DNA from: JAHDHW01 sp965220465
GTDB taxonomy: Bacteria > Bacteroidota > Bacteroidia > Chitinophagales > Saprospiraceae
Reading direction: 5' to 3'
Length of the DNA stretch: 64,000 bases
Assembly: GCA_965220465.1 (NCBI GenBank)
Contig: CBDCPZ010000025.1
Coordinates: forward strand, 1,178,001 to 1,242,000
In this document: positions 54,877-63,446 of the stretch, in pieces
How positions within the stretch are numbered: the stretch's first letter is position 1
Layout of the letters: each line of letters starts with the position of its first letter
Notes under the pieces: model-generated
Told to the model about the DNA's origin: nothing
The model's database searches: none
Seen by the model: only the letters and a program-made list of their open reading frames with translations
Translations under genes and position numbers: made by a program

Positions 54877-55551
54877 TGCATCGATGTTCTTTTGAGAAAA
54901 CAAATGCCTTTTACCTAAATCAAAAGCAAGCAAATAACCCAATTCTTTTACATTATACACACATCCGCCATCGATAATCATCGTTGATTTTTCTTCTATT
55001 CTGCTTAGATTTTCATGGATAGTTGAAGTTTTGGTTGGCACGTGGCCATGCACAATAATTCTCTTTCCCAACCAATCTTTTTTTATTTGATCGTACCAAT
55101 TGCGAATCCAAATCATTGATTGAGCTCCATCCAACGGGTTAGGAAGATTAAAGTTAAGGCCCGCATGTACCAAAATATAATCATCTACTTCAGTAAAATA
55201 GGGCAATGCATCAAACCACTTTAAATATTCGATAGGGATTTCCTCCAACAATTTGGTTCCAAAACTATTCATCGTTTCCATTCCACCGTGGCTTTGCCAT
55301 AATTGCAAATCAAAAGGATCATTGAAACTGTCGAGAAGCATTTGTTCGTGATTGCCGCGAAGGCAATGAACAAAATGCCCTTTATATTGCAAATGCCAAA
55401 TATAATCGATCACTCCTTTGCTATCCGGTCCACGGTCAATAAAATCACCCAAAAGGTACAATTCATCCTTTTCCGAATAAGCGATTTTGTGCAAAAGTGC
55501 TTTAAACGATTTCAGGCAGCCGTGTATATCTGAAATGGCAATTTTCCTCAT
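54871..55551 (-). CDS. Ser/Thr-phosphatase-like metallophosphoesterase
   Basis: The 226-residue cytoplasmic protein has all the PPP-type metal motifs: SDIHG (Asp8, His10), LLGDFIDRGPDS (Asp36, Arg40), RGNHE (Asn67, His68), and downstream LVHAGL and IVHGHVP. The family includes bis(5'-nucleosyl)-tetraphosphatases (ApaH/PrpE-like) and protein phosphatases; the substrate cannot be chosen from sequence. A good promoter lies 57 bp upstream. Confidence 0.92.
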   Translation of the reverse strand: MRKIAISDIHGCLKSFKALLHKIAYSEKDELYLLGDFIDRGPDSKGVIDYIWHLQYKGHFVHCLRGNHEQMLLDSFNDPFDLQLWQSHGGMETMNSFGTKLLEEIPIEYLKWFDALPYFTEVDDYILVHAGLNFNLPNPLDGAQSMIWIRNWYDQIKKDWLGKRIIVHGHVPTKTSTIHENLSRIEEKSTMIIDGGCVYNVKELGYLLAFDLGKRHLFSQKNIDAL

Positions 55552-55607
55552 TTTAAAGCTTCAATTGGTTTTTCATAATATTCTTTTATTGGTCTCACAT
55601 ATTTCTA

Positions 55608-55637
55608 CAAATTTAGCCCGCTTTGATTATTAGGCAA
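55608..55637 (-). promoter_or_regulatory. Bacteroidota-type promoter of the metallophosphoesterase gene
   Basis: On the minus strand TTG (55637-55635) is separated by 19 nt from TAAATTTG (55615-55608), a close match to the -33/-7 consensus. The start site would be about 50 nt before the ATG. Confidence 0.6.
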
Positions 55638-55797
55638 CTTTTTAAAGCTTTCTTTTCAAAATTCCAGAACCAATGATTTGTTTGTTCAAACAATTGAGGA
55701 AGCAATTTATTTAAAAAAAAGGAACTTAAAATAATGGCTTGGCCGTTTTCGCTGAGCAAGCATAAAAAATTATTGCTAATTTAGCCCAATAAATAAG

Positions 55798-55832
55798 TGA
55801 CGGAAAGAAATGATTGATAAGCTATTTCATAA
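55798..55832. repeat. Conserved 36-bp element, copy B
   Basis: GTGACGGAAAGAAATGATTG and the following GATAAGCTATTTCA match the element at 4722-4757 apart from a 1-nt gap and a few changes. It lies directly before the nagB-like gene. Confidence 0.5.
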
Positions 55833-55858
55833 ATTAAAACCTATTTCAACAAGATCTA

Positions 55859-57829
55859 ATGGCAAATCAACCGACGGTTAATCAGTCTCTAAACGCTTCA
55901 AATCCTCTTTTAAAGTATCAACTTAAATCTTTTGAAAAGCTGCCTGTAAAAATTTGGAAGGAATCCAAAGATGCTTCCGTTCACATCGCCCGATCCATTG
56001 CCCTGGCGATTCGCCAAAAGCAACAAGACGGAGAAAGCATTGTGCTGGGGCTGGCAACAGGATCATCGCCAATTAAAATTTATGAAGAGCTGGTGAGACT
56101 GCACAATGAAGAAAGTTTAAGTTTTCACAATGTCATTACATTCAATCTAGACGAATATTACCCGATGTCTCCTGAAGCACAGCAAAGTTATGTTCAATTT
56201 ATGAAGGAACATTTGTTTGACCATGTGGACATCAAACCGGAAAATATAAATATCCCCGATGGCACGCTTTCAATGGATGAAGTCAGAAAATTCTGCGAAA
56301 ATTACGAAAAGAAAATTGATGCTTACGGAGGAATCGATATTCAAATTTTAGGACTTGGCCGCACCGGTCACATTGGATTTAATGAACCAGGCTCCTGGGA
56401 AAATTCACCCACCCGGCTTGTAAAACTGGACGGAATCACACGCCGGGATGCCATAAAAGATTTTGATAAAGAGGAAGATGTACCTTACCGTGCAATCACA
56501 ATGGGTATCGCAAGCATCATGAAAGCGCGAACCATTTATTTGGTCATTTGGGGACAACACAAAGCCTTAATAACCAAAGAAGCGATCGAAGGCACGGTCA
56601 CGCCTTCCATTCCTGCGACTTTTTTACAAAAACATCCGAATGTAAAAGTATACCTCGACAAAGGCGCTGCTGAAGAATTGACCAGCATCAAATCTCCCTG
56701 GTTAATCGGAATGTGCAACTGGACCGATGACCTGGTTTGCAAAGCCGTCATTTGGTTATCCCAAAAAATCAACAAACCTATTTTAAAACTGACAGAAGAA
56801 GATTACAACGAAAATGGCCTGAGCGATTTGGTTTTTAATTATGCTTCCGTTTACAGCATAAATATCAAAATTTTTAACCGACTTCAGCAAACGATTACCG
56901 GATGGCCCGGAGGAAAGCCGAACGCGGATGATTCGAATCGCCCCGAAAGAGCAAATCCTTCAAAGAAAAGAGTAATCATTTTCAGCCCTCATCCGGATGA
57001 TGATGTGATTTCAATGGGTGGAACTTTTCTTCGTTTGGTGGAGCAAGGCCATGAAGTACATGTTGCTTATCAGACTTCGGGGAATATTGCCGTTCACGAT
57101 CACGATGCGCTAAGGTTTGTTGAATTTTTTGATGAGTTGGGAAACAAAGAAGGTTTCCATAATGATGAAATGTCAAAATTGATAAAAAAGGCCACTAAGT
57201 TTTTAAAAAACAAACAAGCCAATCAATTGGACATTATCGAAGTCAGGAATATCAAGGGATTGATCCGCAGAGGGGAAGCCAGATCAGGAGCCAGATTCTG
57301 TGGACTTCTGGACAAAAACATTCACTTTCTCGACATGCCATTTTATGAGACTGGGCGTACCCGAAAAAATAAACTCGGCGAAGCTGACATCAATATTATC
57401 ACCAAAATTATTGAAGATATCCAACCGCATCAGGTTTATGCCGCCGGCGACCTTGCTGATCCGCATGGCACACATCGGGTCTGTCTGGATGCCATTATTG
57501 AAGCATTTGATCGTTTGAAAAGTAAAAAATGGATGAAGGATTGCTGGCTTTGGCTTTACCGCGGAGCATGGCACGAATGGAGTATCCACGAAATCGAAAT
57601 GGCAGTTCCACTAAGTCCTGACGAGTTGGAGAAAAAACGGAAATCCATTTACATGCACCAATCTCAAAAAGACCGGCCTCCGTTTCCTGGAAGCGATTTC
57701 CGGGAATTCTGGCAAAGAGCAGAAGAACGAAACAAAGCTACTGCCAACACTTACCGCGAATTAGGCTTTGCCGAATACGAAGCCATGGAAGCTTTTGTCC
57801 GATGGAAGTTTGATTGGAGTCAGAAATAG
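55859..57829 (+). CDS. nagB: Glucosamine-6-phosphate deaminase (long NagB) fused to a PIG-L deacetylase-like domain
   Basis: The first 300 or so residues are a NagB-type deaminase (LGLATGSSPIKIYEEL, NLDEYYPMSPEAQQSYV, GRTGHIGFNEPGS) that turns glucosamine-6-phosphate into fructose-6-phosphate and ammonia. At the position of E. coli Asp141 there is Thr169, before the conserved His171 and Glu176; I believe this is usual in the long form. Residues about 370-600 are PIG-L/LmbE-like (SPHPDDDVISMGG at 377-389, then DPHGTHR), a zinc-dependent N-deacetylase fold. The 656-residue fusion is typical of Bacteroidota and may couple deacetylation with deamination in amino-sugar use. Confidence 0.93.
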   Translation: MANQPTVNQSLNASNPLLKYQLKSFEKLPVKIWKESKDASVHIARSIALAIRQKQQDGESIVLGLATGSSPIKIYEELVRLHNEESLSFHNVITFNLDEYYPMSPEAQQSYVQFMKEHLFDHVDIKPENINIPDGTLSMDEVRKFCENYEKKIDAYGGIDIQILGLGRTGHIGFNEPGSWENSPTRLVKLDGITRRDAIKDFDKEEDVPYRAITMGIASIMKARTIYLVIWGQHKALITKEAIEGTVTPSIPATFLQKHPNVKVYLDKGAAEELTSIKSPWLIGMCNWTDDLVCKAVIWLSQKINKPILKLTEEDYNENGLSDLVFNYASVYSINIKIFNRLQQTITGWPGGKPNADDSNRPERANPSKKRVIIFSPHPDDDVISMGGTFLRLVEQGHEVHVAYQTSGNIAVHDHDALRFVEFFDELGNKEGFHNDEMSKLIKKATKFLKNKQANQLDIIEVRNIKGLIRRGEARSGARFCGLLDKNIHFLDMPFYETGRTRKNKLGEADINIITKIIEDIQPHQVYAAGDLADPHGTHRVCLDAIIEAFDRLKSKKWMKDCWLWLYRGAWHEWSIHEIEMAVPLSPDELEKKRKSIYMHQSQKDRPPFPGSDFREFWQRAEERNKATANTYRELGFAEYEAMEAFVRWKFDWSQK

Positions 57830-57954
57830 TTGAACAACTTAATAAAATTTTATTGAATATAGATCTTCAGCAAAAATGTGATGGCTAGTTTCTTTCCAAC
57901 CAGACCTTAAATGCAACATTATCAGGGGATAGATAAAATATCACAGCAAAAGCG

Positions 57955-57962
57955 TACCTTTG
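57955..57962 (+). promoter_or_regulatory. Possible -7 element of the DEAD-box helicase gene
   Basis: TACCTTTG followed by TG fits TAnnTTTG and lies 58 bp before the ATG. No -33 TTG is visible at the standard distance. Confidence 0.35.
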
Positions 57963-58020
57963 TGGGCTTAAATAAAATCGTGGGTTATGCTTTTAGAAAA
58001 AACCCACACAATTAAAATAA

Positions 58021-59679
58021 ATGAAAGATTTCGAAAAGTTGGGATTATCCCAGCCATTAGTGGAAAACATTGAAACATTAGGCTTCATTACACCCACTGA
58101 AATTCAAGCCCAGGCCATACCTAAATTATTAGAAGATAATAGAGATTTTGTTGGTTTAGCACAAACAGGAACAGGAAAAACTGCGGCTTTCGGTTTACCC
58201 CTTTTAGATTTGGTAGACACCTCTATATTTAAAACACAAGCCTTGATACTTGCTCCGACCAGAGAGCTTTGTTTGCAAATATCCAAAGAGTTGATACAAT
58301 TCGGCAGCCATACTCAAAAGCTTAAAATTAAATCTGTTTATGGTGGAACTGATATCGTTCGGCAAATGCGCGAAATAAAAAGAGGAGCGCATATCATCGT
58401 TGCCACTCCGGGCCGATTGAGAGATTTGCTCCGCAGAAGAGCCGTTGATATTTCTGAAATCGGCTACGTCATTTTAGATGAAGCAGATGAGATGCTCAAC
58501 ATGGGTTTTAAAGAAGAAATTGATGATATTCTTAAAAATACTCCTGAAGAAAAACTGACCTGGTTGTTTTCAGCAACGATGCCTGATGATGTTCGCCGTA
58601 TTGCCAAAACGTATATGAGCGAACCGCTTGAATTAAGTGTTGGTGAAAAAAATATTGGCAACGAAGATATTGAGCACAAATACGTTATCGTGCGTGGTTC
58701 TGAAAAGTACGAAGCTTTGAAACGGTTTTTAGATTATAAAGCTTCCATGTTTGGGTTGATTTTTACCCGAACACGAAGAGATGCAACGAAACTGGCAGAG
58801 TCACTTTCGGGGGATGGTTACAATGCCGATGCTATTCATGGCGATCTCAATCAAAGCCAAAGAGATCGTGTGATGGCTAGTTTTCGAACCGGCCGGATCA
58901 AAATTTTGGTAGCAACGGATGTAGCTGCCCGGGGAATTGATGTACAAGACATCACCCATGTTTTTCACTATAACATTCCAGAAGACCTTTCTTTTTATAC
59001 CCATCGAAGCGGGCGAACCGCCAGAGCAGGAAAAAAAGGAATTTCTTTGGTTTTGGCGCATCCAAAAGATATGGGGCTGCTGCGTTTGTTGGAACGAAAA
59101 ATCAAAGTCCGTTTTTCGGTAGCACACATTCCGACTGGTCGCGAAATTTGCCAGCAAAGGCTTTTAGGGCAAATCAAAAAAATAAAAGACGTATCGACGA
59201 GCGAGGAAATCCAGGAGTTTTTGCCTTCGATTTATGAAGAATTTGATGGCCTTTCTAAAGAGGAAATAATTGAAAAAGTAGCAACACTTTCTTTCAGTCG
59301 TTTTTTAAAAAAATACCGTTACGCAGAAGATTTGAACCCTTCTGAAAAAGGCAGACGAAAACCTGGTTCAGGCGCTGGCGTTGGTGTGCAGCGACTTTTT
59401 ATCAATATCGGAACCATGGATGTTCACGGAAAAGTAGGTTTTTTGACGCTTTTAAGCGAGCACGCTCAAATTCCCAGAAAATCCATCGGCAGGGTTGATA
59501 TGCAAAAGAGTTTTTCCTTTTTTGAAGTAGAAAACGAAATGGCACCAAGAGTGCTGACAGCCTTCCAGGATAGTGAATATCAGGGCCGCCCGATTCGTGT
59601 CAATGATGAAAAACAAGGCGCCAAAAAAAGAGATTTTAAAAAGTTTAAGAAAAAAAAGAAATTTAAGAGAAGAGGGTGA
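58021..59679 (+). CDS. DEAD-box RNA helicase with DbpA-type RNA-binding domain
   Basis: The 552-residue protein has the full DEAD-box motif set: Q motif (FITPTEIQAQAIP), GTGKT (50-54), PTREL, DEAD (153-156), SAT, and HRSGRTAR in domain 2. From about 450 to 530 there is a DbpA-like RRM domain (RLFINIGTMDVHGKVGFLTLL, IGRVDMQKSFSFFEVENEM), and the tail is Lys-rich. It resembles the CsdA/DeaD type that remodels rRNA and cold-stressed mRNA. A perfect terminator follows. Confidence 0.95.
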   Translation: MKDFEKLGLSQPLVENIETLGFITPTEIQAQAIPKLLEDNRDFVGLAQTGTGKTAAFGLPLLDLVDTSIFKTQALILAPTRELCLQISKELIQFGSHTQKLKIKSVYGGTDIVRQMREIKRGAHIIVATPGRLRDLLRRRAVDISEIGYVILDEADEMLNMGFKEEIDDILKNTPEEKLTWLFSATMPDDVRRIAKTYMSEPLELSVGEKNIGNEDIEHKYVIVRGSEKYEALKRFLDYKASMFGLIFTRTRRDATKLAESLSGDGYNADAIHGDLNQSQRDRVMASFRTGRIKILVATDVAARGIDVQDITHVFHYNIPEDLSFYTHRSGRTARAGKKGISLVLAHPKDMGLLRLLERKIKVRFSVAHIPTGREICQQRLLGQIKKIKDVSTSEEIQEFLPSIYEEFDGLSKEEIIEKVATLSFSRFLKKYRYAEDLNPSEKGRRKPGSGAGVGVQRLFINIGTMDVHGKVGFLTLLSEHAQIPRKSIGRVDMQKSFSFFEVENEMAPRVLTAFQDSEYQGRPIRVNDEKQGAKKRDFKKFKKKKKFKRRG

Positions 59680-59697
59680 TCGACACCAAACATTTTT

Positions 59698-59743
59698 AAA
59701 ATAAATCCCGAATTTTCAATATTGAAAATTCGGGATTTATTTT
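59698..59743. terminator. Perfect palindromic terminator after the helicase gene
   Basis: A 46-bp perfect palindrome centred at 59720/59721 (arms AAAATAAATCCCGAATTTTC and its complement) lies 18 bp after the helicase stop. The flanking A and T runs make it usable in both directions. Confidence 0.88.
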
Positions 59744-59882
59744 AGGATTCCAATCTTCGACACAACTAAAAAACCTTAGTTAAGAACTAACGTGCCCTGT
59801 TCGTTGTTTCTTTAATAACAAAGCAGAAAATGAACCCATTTCATTAGCTTATTTCCAAAAAATACTATCAAACCTTGATACC

Positions 59883-62282
59883 ATGCCTTACGTCAGAAAA
59901 TTTGCAAGCCACGGTTTTTTTGAACAAAATGAACTCCCTTTTACTGTAAAATTCAACTTCACCAAAATGTTTGAACATTGGGAGTCGCTTGCTGAAAGTG
60001 ATATCGAAGAAGTATCTGCTTATGCAAAAAAAACCCTAAAAAAGCTGAATAAAGTTAAAGTGCTAAAAACGTCTTTCGAAGATGAGGCTATAGTTGAAAA
60101 ACATGGAAAAGAGATTCGCTTGCTTTTATCTCCTGTTTTTCCTGAGTTGATTACAAATAATGAGATAAAGGCAGCCTGCATGCCTTTTAAACCTACCCTT
60201 TTCAACTTCACTAAGCGTTTTGAAAATATTTATAATGATGCTGGGAAAGAGCAAAATTTTAATATGAGAGTCATGGATCACAACATGATGTACATCAATG
60301 CTTGTGTTTTTATTCTCAACTTTCAGTATCAAGCTAATATTAATTACAATGAGTCCCTTTATATAGATCTTAAGGACCGGAAAAACGGCTTGATGAAGCA
60401 TTACAGAGTCCTGATCAATGGAGATTTTTCCTCTTTTAAAGTCAACAAAAATTTCAAACCTCTCTCGGAGAAAGAAATTCAACAATTAAAAGATAACTTT
60501 GATAATATTGAGCTTTGGAAAGAAAAGATTCCGCCGCGTAGTTTTGAATTTGAAGGCTTTGCACTCATGAGTTTAGTTGATGTCACCAAAGAAGAAGCGA
60601 TATCTGCCTTAAAATATGATTTGCTTAAAAAAGATGCGCTACACTCTCCTGAAATTGTTGAACGCATTCGTTACCAACTATCTTGTATATTGGGAAATCC
60701 GAATATAAAACTTGGGTTCACTGCTTTTGACAAAGACAAAAACCGGCTAAAATCTTTAGCTTATGGTTTTTGGAACAGCATTATATTGGCAGGCCAGGAT
60801 TCTTGCAACGCTGACAAAGCCTTTTGCCGTTATTCATATCCTCATATTTTTAAAGAAAAACACACATTAGCTGCGTCACATTATCAACTAAGCGAAGAAA
60901 TGATCGGCAATCCTCTTGTGGAAAAATTGCTAAAGATAAATTTGAAAAGTTATATCGCCATTCCTTTGATGATTGATGATGAAATTATTGGCCTTTTGGA
61001 ATTAGGATCTGAAAATTCCAAAGAACTGGACTCCGTTGTCGCTAAGCGACTTGAAGAAATTGCTCCGCTTTTTGCCACTTCACTTGAACGATCCATTGAT
61101 GAAATGGAAACTCAATTAGAGGCAATTATTCAGGAAAAATGTACAGCAATTCATCCAAGCGTTACCTGGAGATTTTTGGAGGCAGCTGAAACATTGCTAA
61201 ATCAACGTCGAATCGACGGGAGCAATGAAATGGAAGATATTTCATTCCCCGATGTTTATCCATTATATGGTCAGTCAGATATCAAAGGATCATCAACAGC
61301 CAGAAATTCTGCTATTCAAGCCGATATGATTCAGCAACTTAATTTAGCGAAAAACATCTTCGATTTGGCTATCGAAAATAATCCACTTCCTATCTATAAA
61401 GATTTCAATTATCGCATTAAAAAACATATCAAAATTCTGAAAAAAGGATTGGGAGCAGGTGACGAAATCAGCATTTTGGATTTTTTGAAAAGGGAAATCT
61501 ATCCGGTTTTCAGTCACCTTAACAAGCTAAACGGCGATTTCAAAAAATCTGTTGAAAATTATATGAACAGCCTTGATGAAGATCTTGGTGTCATTTACGA
61601 CAAACGTAAAGATTACGAACAAAGCGTTTCGGCTATCAATAATAAAATCGCTGATTACTTAGACAAAGCGCAGGAAGACGCTCAATCGATGTTCCCTCAC
61701 TATTTTGAAAAATACAAAACGGATGGTGTGGAGCACAATATTTACATCGGACAATCAATGGTAAATAACAAAGAATTTGATCCTATTTATCTGGCGAATT
61801 TGAAATTGTGGCAACTTATGATGATCTGTGAAGTTGAAAATGCACTTTCGAGACAAAAGCCTAACCTAAAAGTTCCTTTGGATGTTTGTTCATTGATTTT
61901 AATCCACAGCAATGCGATTACAATTAAATTTCGGCAGGAAGACAAACATTTTGATGTAGATGGCGCTTACAATGTTCGCTATGAAATCATTAAAAAGAGA
62001 ATTGATAAAGCCTACGTAAACGGAAACACGGAGCGCCTGACACAGCCTGGAAAAATTGCTATCGTTTATTCGCAGGAAAAAGAGGCCAGGGAATACATGA
62101 ATTATCTCGAATACTTGCAATCGATAAACTATATCGGGCCAAATATCGAATGGCTGGATTTGCAGGATTTGCAAGGAGTCACAGGGCTCAAAGCATTGCG
62201 AGTTAAAGTCGTTTTTCACAAAACCGGAGCATTGAAAAAAGAAAGCAAAAAGGCTTTGGTGGCCAGCAACGGAAACTCATAA
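59883..62282 (+). CDS. GAF-domain protein with long flanking helical regions
   Basis: The 799-residue protein lacks a signal peptide and membrane helix. A GAF-like domain lies about 260-410 (LGFTAFDKDKNRLKSLAYGFW, SYIAIPLMIDDEIIGLLELGSENSKELDS), flanked by an unrecognised N-terminal part with a Phe/Asn-rich core and a long helical C-terminal part. The middle of the GAF has two close Cys (DSCNADKAFCRY) that could bind a ligand or metal. There is no kinase, cyclase or HTH output domain. It overlaps the convergent YjbR gene by 6 bp. The signal and output are unknown. Confidence 0.82.
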   Translation: MPYVRKFASHGFFEQNELPFTVKFNFTKMFEHWESLAESDIEEVSAYAKKTLKKLNKVKVLKTSFEDEAIVEKHGKEIRLLLSPVFPELITNNEIKAACMPFKPTLFNFTKRFENIYNDAGKEQNFNMRVMDHNMMYINACVFILNFQYQANINYNESLYIDLKDRKNGLMKHYRVLINGDFSSFKVNKNFKPLSEKEIQQLKDNFDNIELWKEKIPPRSFEFEGFALMSLVDVTKEEAISALKYDLLKKDALHSPEIVERIRYQLSCILGNPNIKLGFTAFDKDKNRLKSLAYGFWNSIILAGQDSCNADKAFCRYSYPHIFKEKHTLAASHYQLSEEMIGNPLVEKLLKINLKSYIAIPLMIDDEIIGLLELGSENSKELDSVVAKRLEEIAPLFATSLERSIDEMETQLEAIIQEKCTAIHPSVTWRFLEAAETLLNQRRIDGSNEMEDISFPDVYPLYGQSDIKGSSTARNSAIQADMIQQLNLAKNIFDLAIENNPLPIYKDFNYRIKKHIKILKKGLGAGDEISILDFLKREIYPVFSHLNKLNGDFKKSVENYMNSLDEDLGVIYDKRKDYEQSVSAINNKIADYLDKAQEDAQSMFPHYFEKYKTDGVEHNIYIGQSMVNNKEFDPIYLANLKLWQLMMICEVENALSRQKPNLKVPLDVCSLILIHSNAITIKFRQEDKHFDVDGAYNVRYEIIKKRIDKAYVNGNTERLTQPGKIAIVYSQEKEAREYMNYLEYLQSINYIGPNIEWLDLQDLQGVTGLKALRVKVVFHKTGALKKESKKALVASNGNS

Positions 62283-62660
62283 AGATTCTAACGCTGTCTT
62301 TGCTTTTTTGGTTAAACCCGTGCAAACTTCATCGTAAGAATGGTCGATCAACTGTTTAATAAATTCATCAGTCAGGCTGCCATCGATCCAAACGGAGTTC
62401 CAATTATCTTTGTTTTGGTGCCAGCCGGGGCGAATGGCTTCATGCTTTTCGCGTAAGTCCAAAGCATATTCCCGTTCACATTTTAGATTGATAAATGGAA
62501 AAGGCGGCATGAGTTGGCCATCCATTTTAAATTCCTGAACAAAAGCCAGGGCAAACATTTTTCCCATCACTTTCATCCATACGGCTTCGCCCTTGAAAGG
62601 GTAAGTTTCTTCGACACCTTTTTTTGAAAGACAGTAGGATTTGAAATCTTCGAGAGTCAT
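62277..62660 (-). CDS. MmcQ/YjbR-family protein
   Basis: The 127-residue protein has the CyaY-like fold signature of the YjbR/MmcQ family: an N-terminal MTLEDFKSYCLSKKGVEETYPF, then VWMKVMGKMFALAF, INLKCEREYALDLREKHEAIRPGWH and KNDNWNSVW-like WNSVWIDGS. The family is widespread and thought to bind DNA, without a firm function. It is a single cytoplasmic gene with its 5' end facing the heptamer array. Confidence 0.92.
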   Translation of the reverse strand: MTLEDFKSYCLSKKGVEETYPFKGEAVWMKVMGKMFALAFVQEFKMDGQLMPPFPFINLKCEREYALDLREKHEAIRPGWHQNKDNWNSVWIDGSLTDEFIKQLIDHSYDEVCTGLTKKAKTALESL

Positions 62661-62661
62661 G

Positions 62662-62712
62662 GTTTTTAAGAGGTTAGAGGTTATGTGGTTATGAGTTATG
62701 TGGTTAAAAGCT
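62662..62712. repeat. Degenerate heptamer/octamer patch before the GGTTCGT array
   Basis: Units such as GAGGTTA, GTGGTTAT, GAGTTAT and GTGGTTA follow one another with 7- or 8-bp spacing and then lead into the perfect array. They fit the same family with A in the last position. Confidence 0.6.
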
Positions 62713-62722
62713 ATTTTCCCTT

Positions 62723-62837
62723 GTTCGTGGTTCGTGGTTCGTGGTTCGTGGTTCGTGGTTCGTGGTTCGTGGTTCGTGGTTCGTGGTTCGTGGTTCGTGG
62801 TTCGTGGTTCGTGGTTCGTGGTTCGTGGTTCGTGGTT
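62723..62837. repeat. Heptamer tandem array, about 16.4 copies of GTTCGTG
   Basis: 115 bp of perfect 7-bp repeats occupy the gap between the divergent YjbR and methyltransferase-like genes. It differs from the array at 12.6 kb by a single base per unit (C for T), repeated in every copy, which implies homogenisation within each array. Confidence 0.95.
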
Positions 62838-62921
62838 ATTTGGATTTTATACAAAAGAAAAATAATCTTAAATTTAAGGGACTAGTGGTTTAAAAAACAA
62901 GTATTTGCATAAAATTTTAAA

Positions 62922-63443
62922 ATGGCCAGATCCTCCCCTACTCTTTTTCAGGTTTTCAAATCCATTGCAATTCTTCCTTTTAATGTGCTGATTGTCATTC
63001 CTTCGCTCATTTATTATTTTACGACCGGGGACCAATTTTCTTTTTTGGCCAGTCAGCCCAACTGGATCATTTTTCCAATCGCAATCCTTGCTTTGTTGAC
63101 TGGTCTGTCCCTGATGGTTCAAACCATTTCACTTTTTTATAAAAGGGGAAAAGGAACACTAGCACCCTGGACGCCTACTCAAAGGCTAGTCGTCGAAGGG
63201 CCTTATCGGTTTGTGCGAAATCCTATGATCTCAGGAGTTTTGTGTATTTTGATAGCAGAAAGTTTGTTTTTAAAATCTGCTTTTATTTTTGGTTGGGCGC
63301 TTTTCTTTTTCACAATAAACTACATCTATTTCATTGCAAAAGAAGAACCCGATTTGGTTAAGCGATTTGGAGCAGATTATGAGGAATATCGAAAAAATGT
63401 GCCTCGATGGATTCCTCGAAGCACTCCATGGAATAAAATCTAA
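62922..63443 (+). CDS. Isoprenylcysteine carboxyl methyltransferase-like membrane protein
   Basis: The 173-residue protein has four hydrophobic helices and the ICMT/PEMT signature in its second half: LVVEGPYRFVRNPMISGVL, then a helix, then EEPDLVKRFGADYEEYRKNVPRWIP. These residues bind S-adenosylmethionine at the membrane. In bacteria the substrate (lipid, quinone precursor or other) is not known from sequence. The downstream AraC-type gene starts 4 bp later, so they may be co-transcribed. Confidence 0.92.
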   Translation: MARSSPTLFQVFKSIAILPFNVLIVIPSLIYYFTTGDQFSFLASQPNWIIFPIAILALLTGLSLMVQTISLFYKRGKGTLAPWTPTQRLVVEGPYRFVRNPMISGVLCILIAESLFLKSAFIFGWALFFFTINYIYFIAKEEPDLVKRFGADYEEYRKNVPRWIPRSTPWNKI

Positions 63444-63446
63444 AAA

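Larger units (their letters stand above)
55552..55858. other. Divergent intergenic region between phosphatase and nagB-like genes
   Basis: The left part has a clear promoter for the phosphatase. The right part has the conserved 36-bp element shared with the GCS2-CBS upstream region, about 27 bp before the nagB-like ATG. No coding-like frame is seen in between. Confidence 0.6.

Noticed and set aside
57930..57945. Crp/Fnr-like site TAGATAAAATATCACA before the helicase gene
   Set aside because: The left half-site does not match and its centre is only about 17 nt from the -7 element, unlike the 29.5 nt of the three supported promoters.
62685..62885. Open frame through the GGTTCGT array
   Set aside because: Same artefact of a heptamer array; the protein would be a monotonous FVVRGSW repeat.
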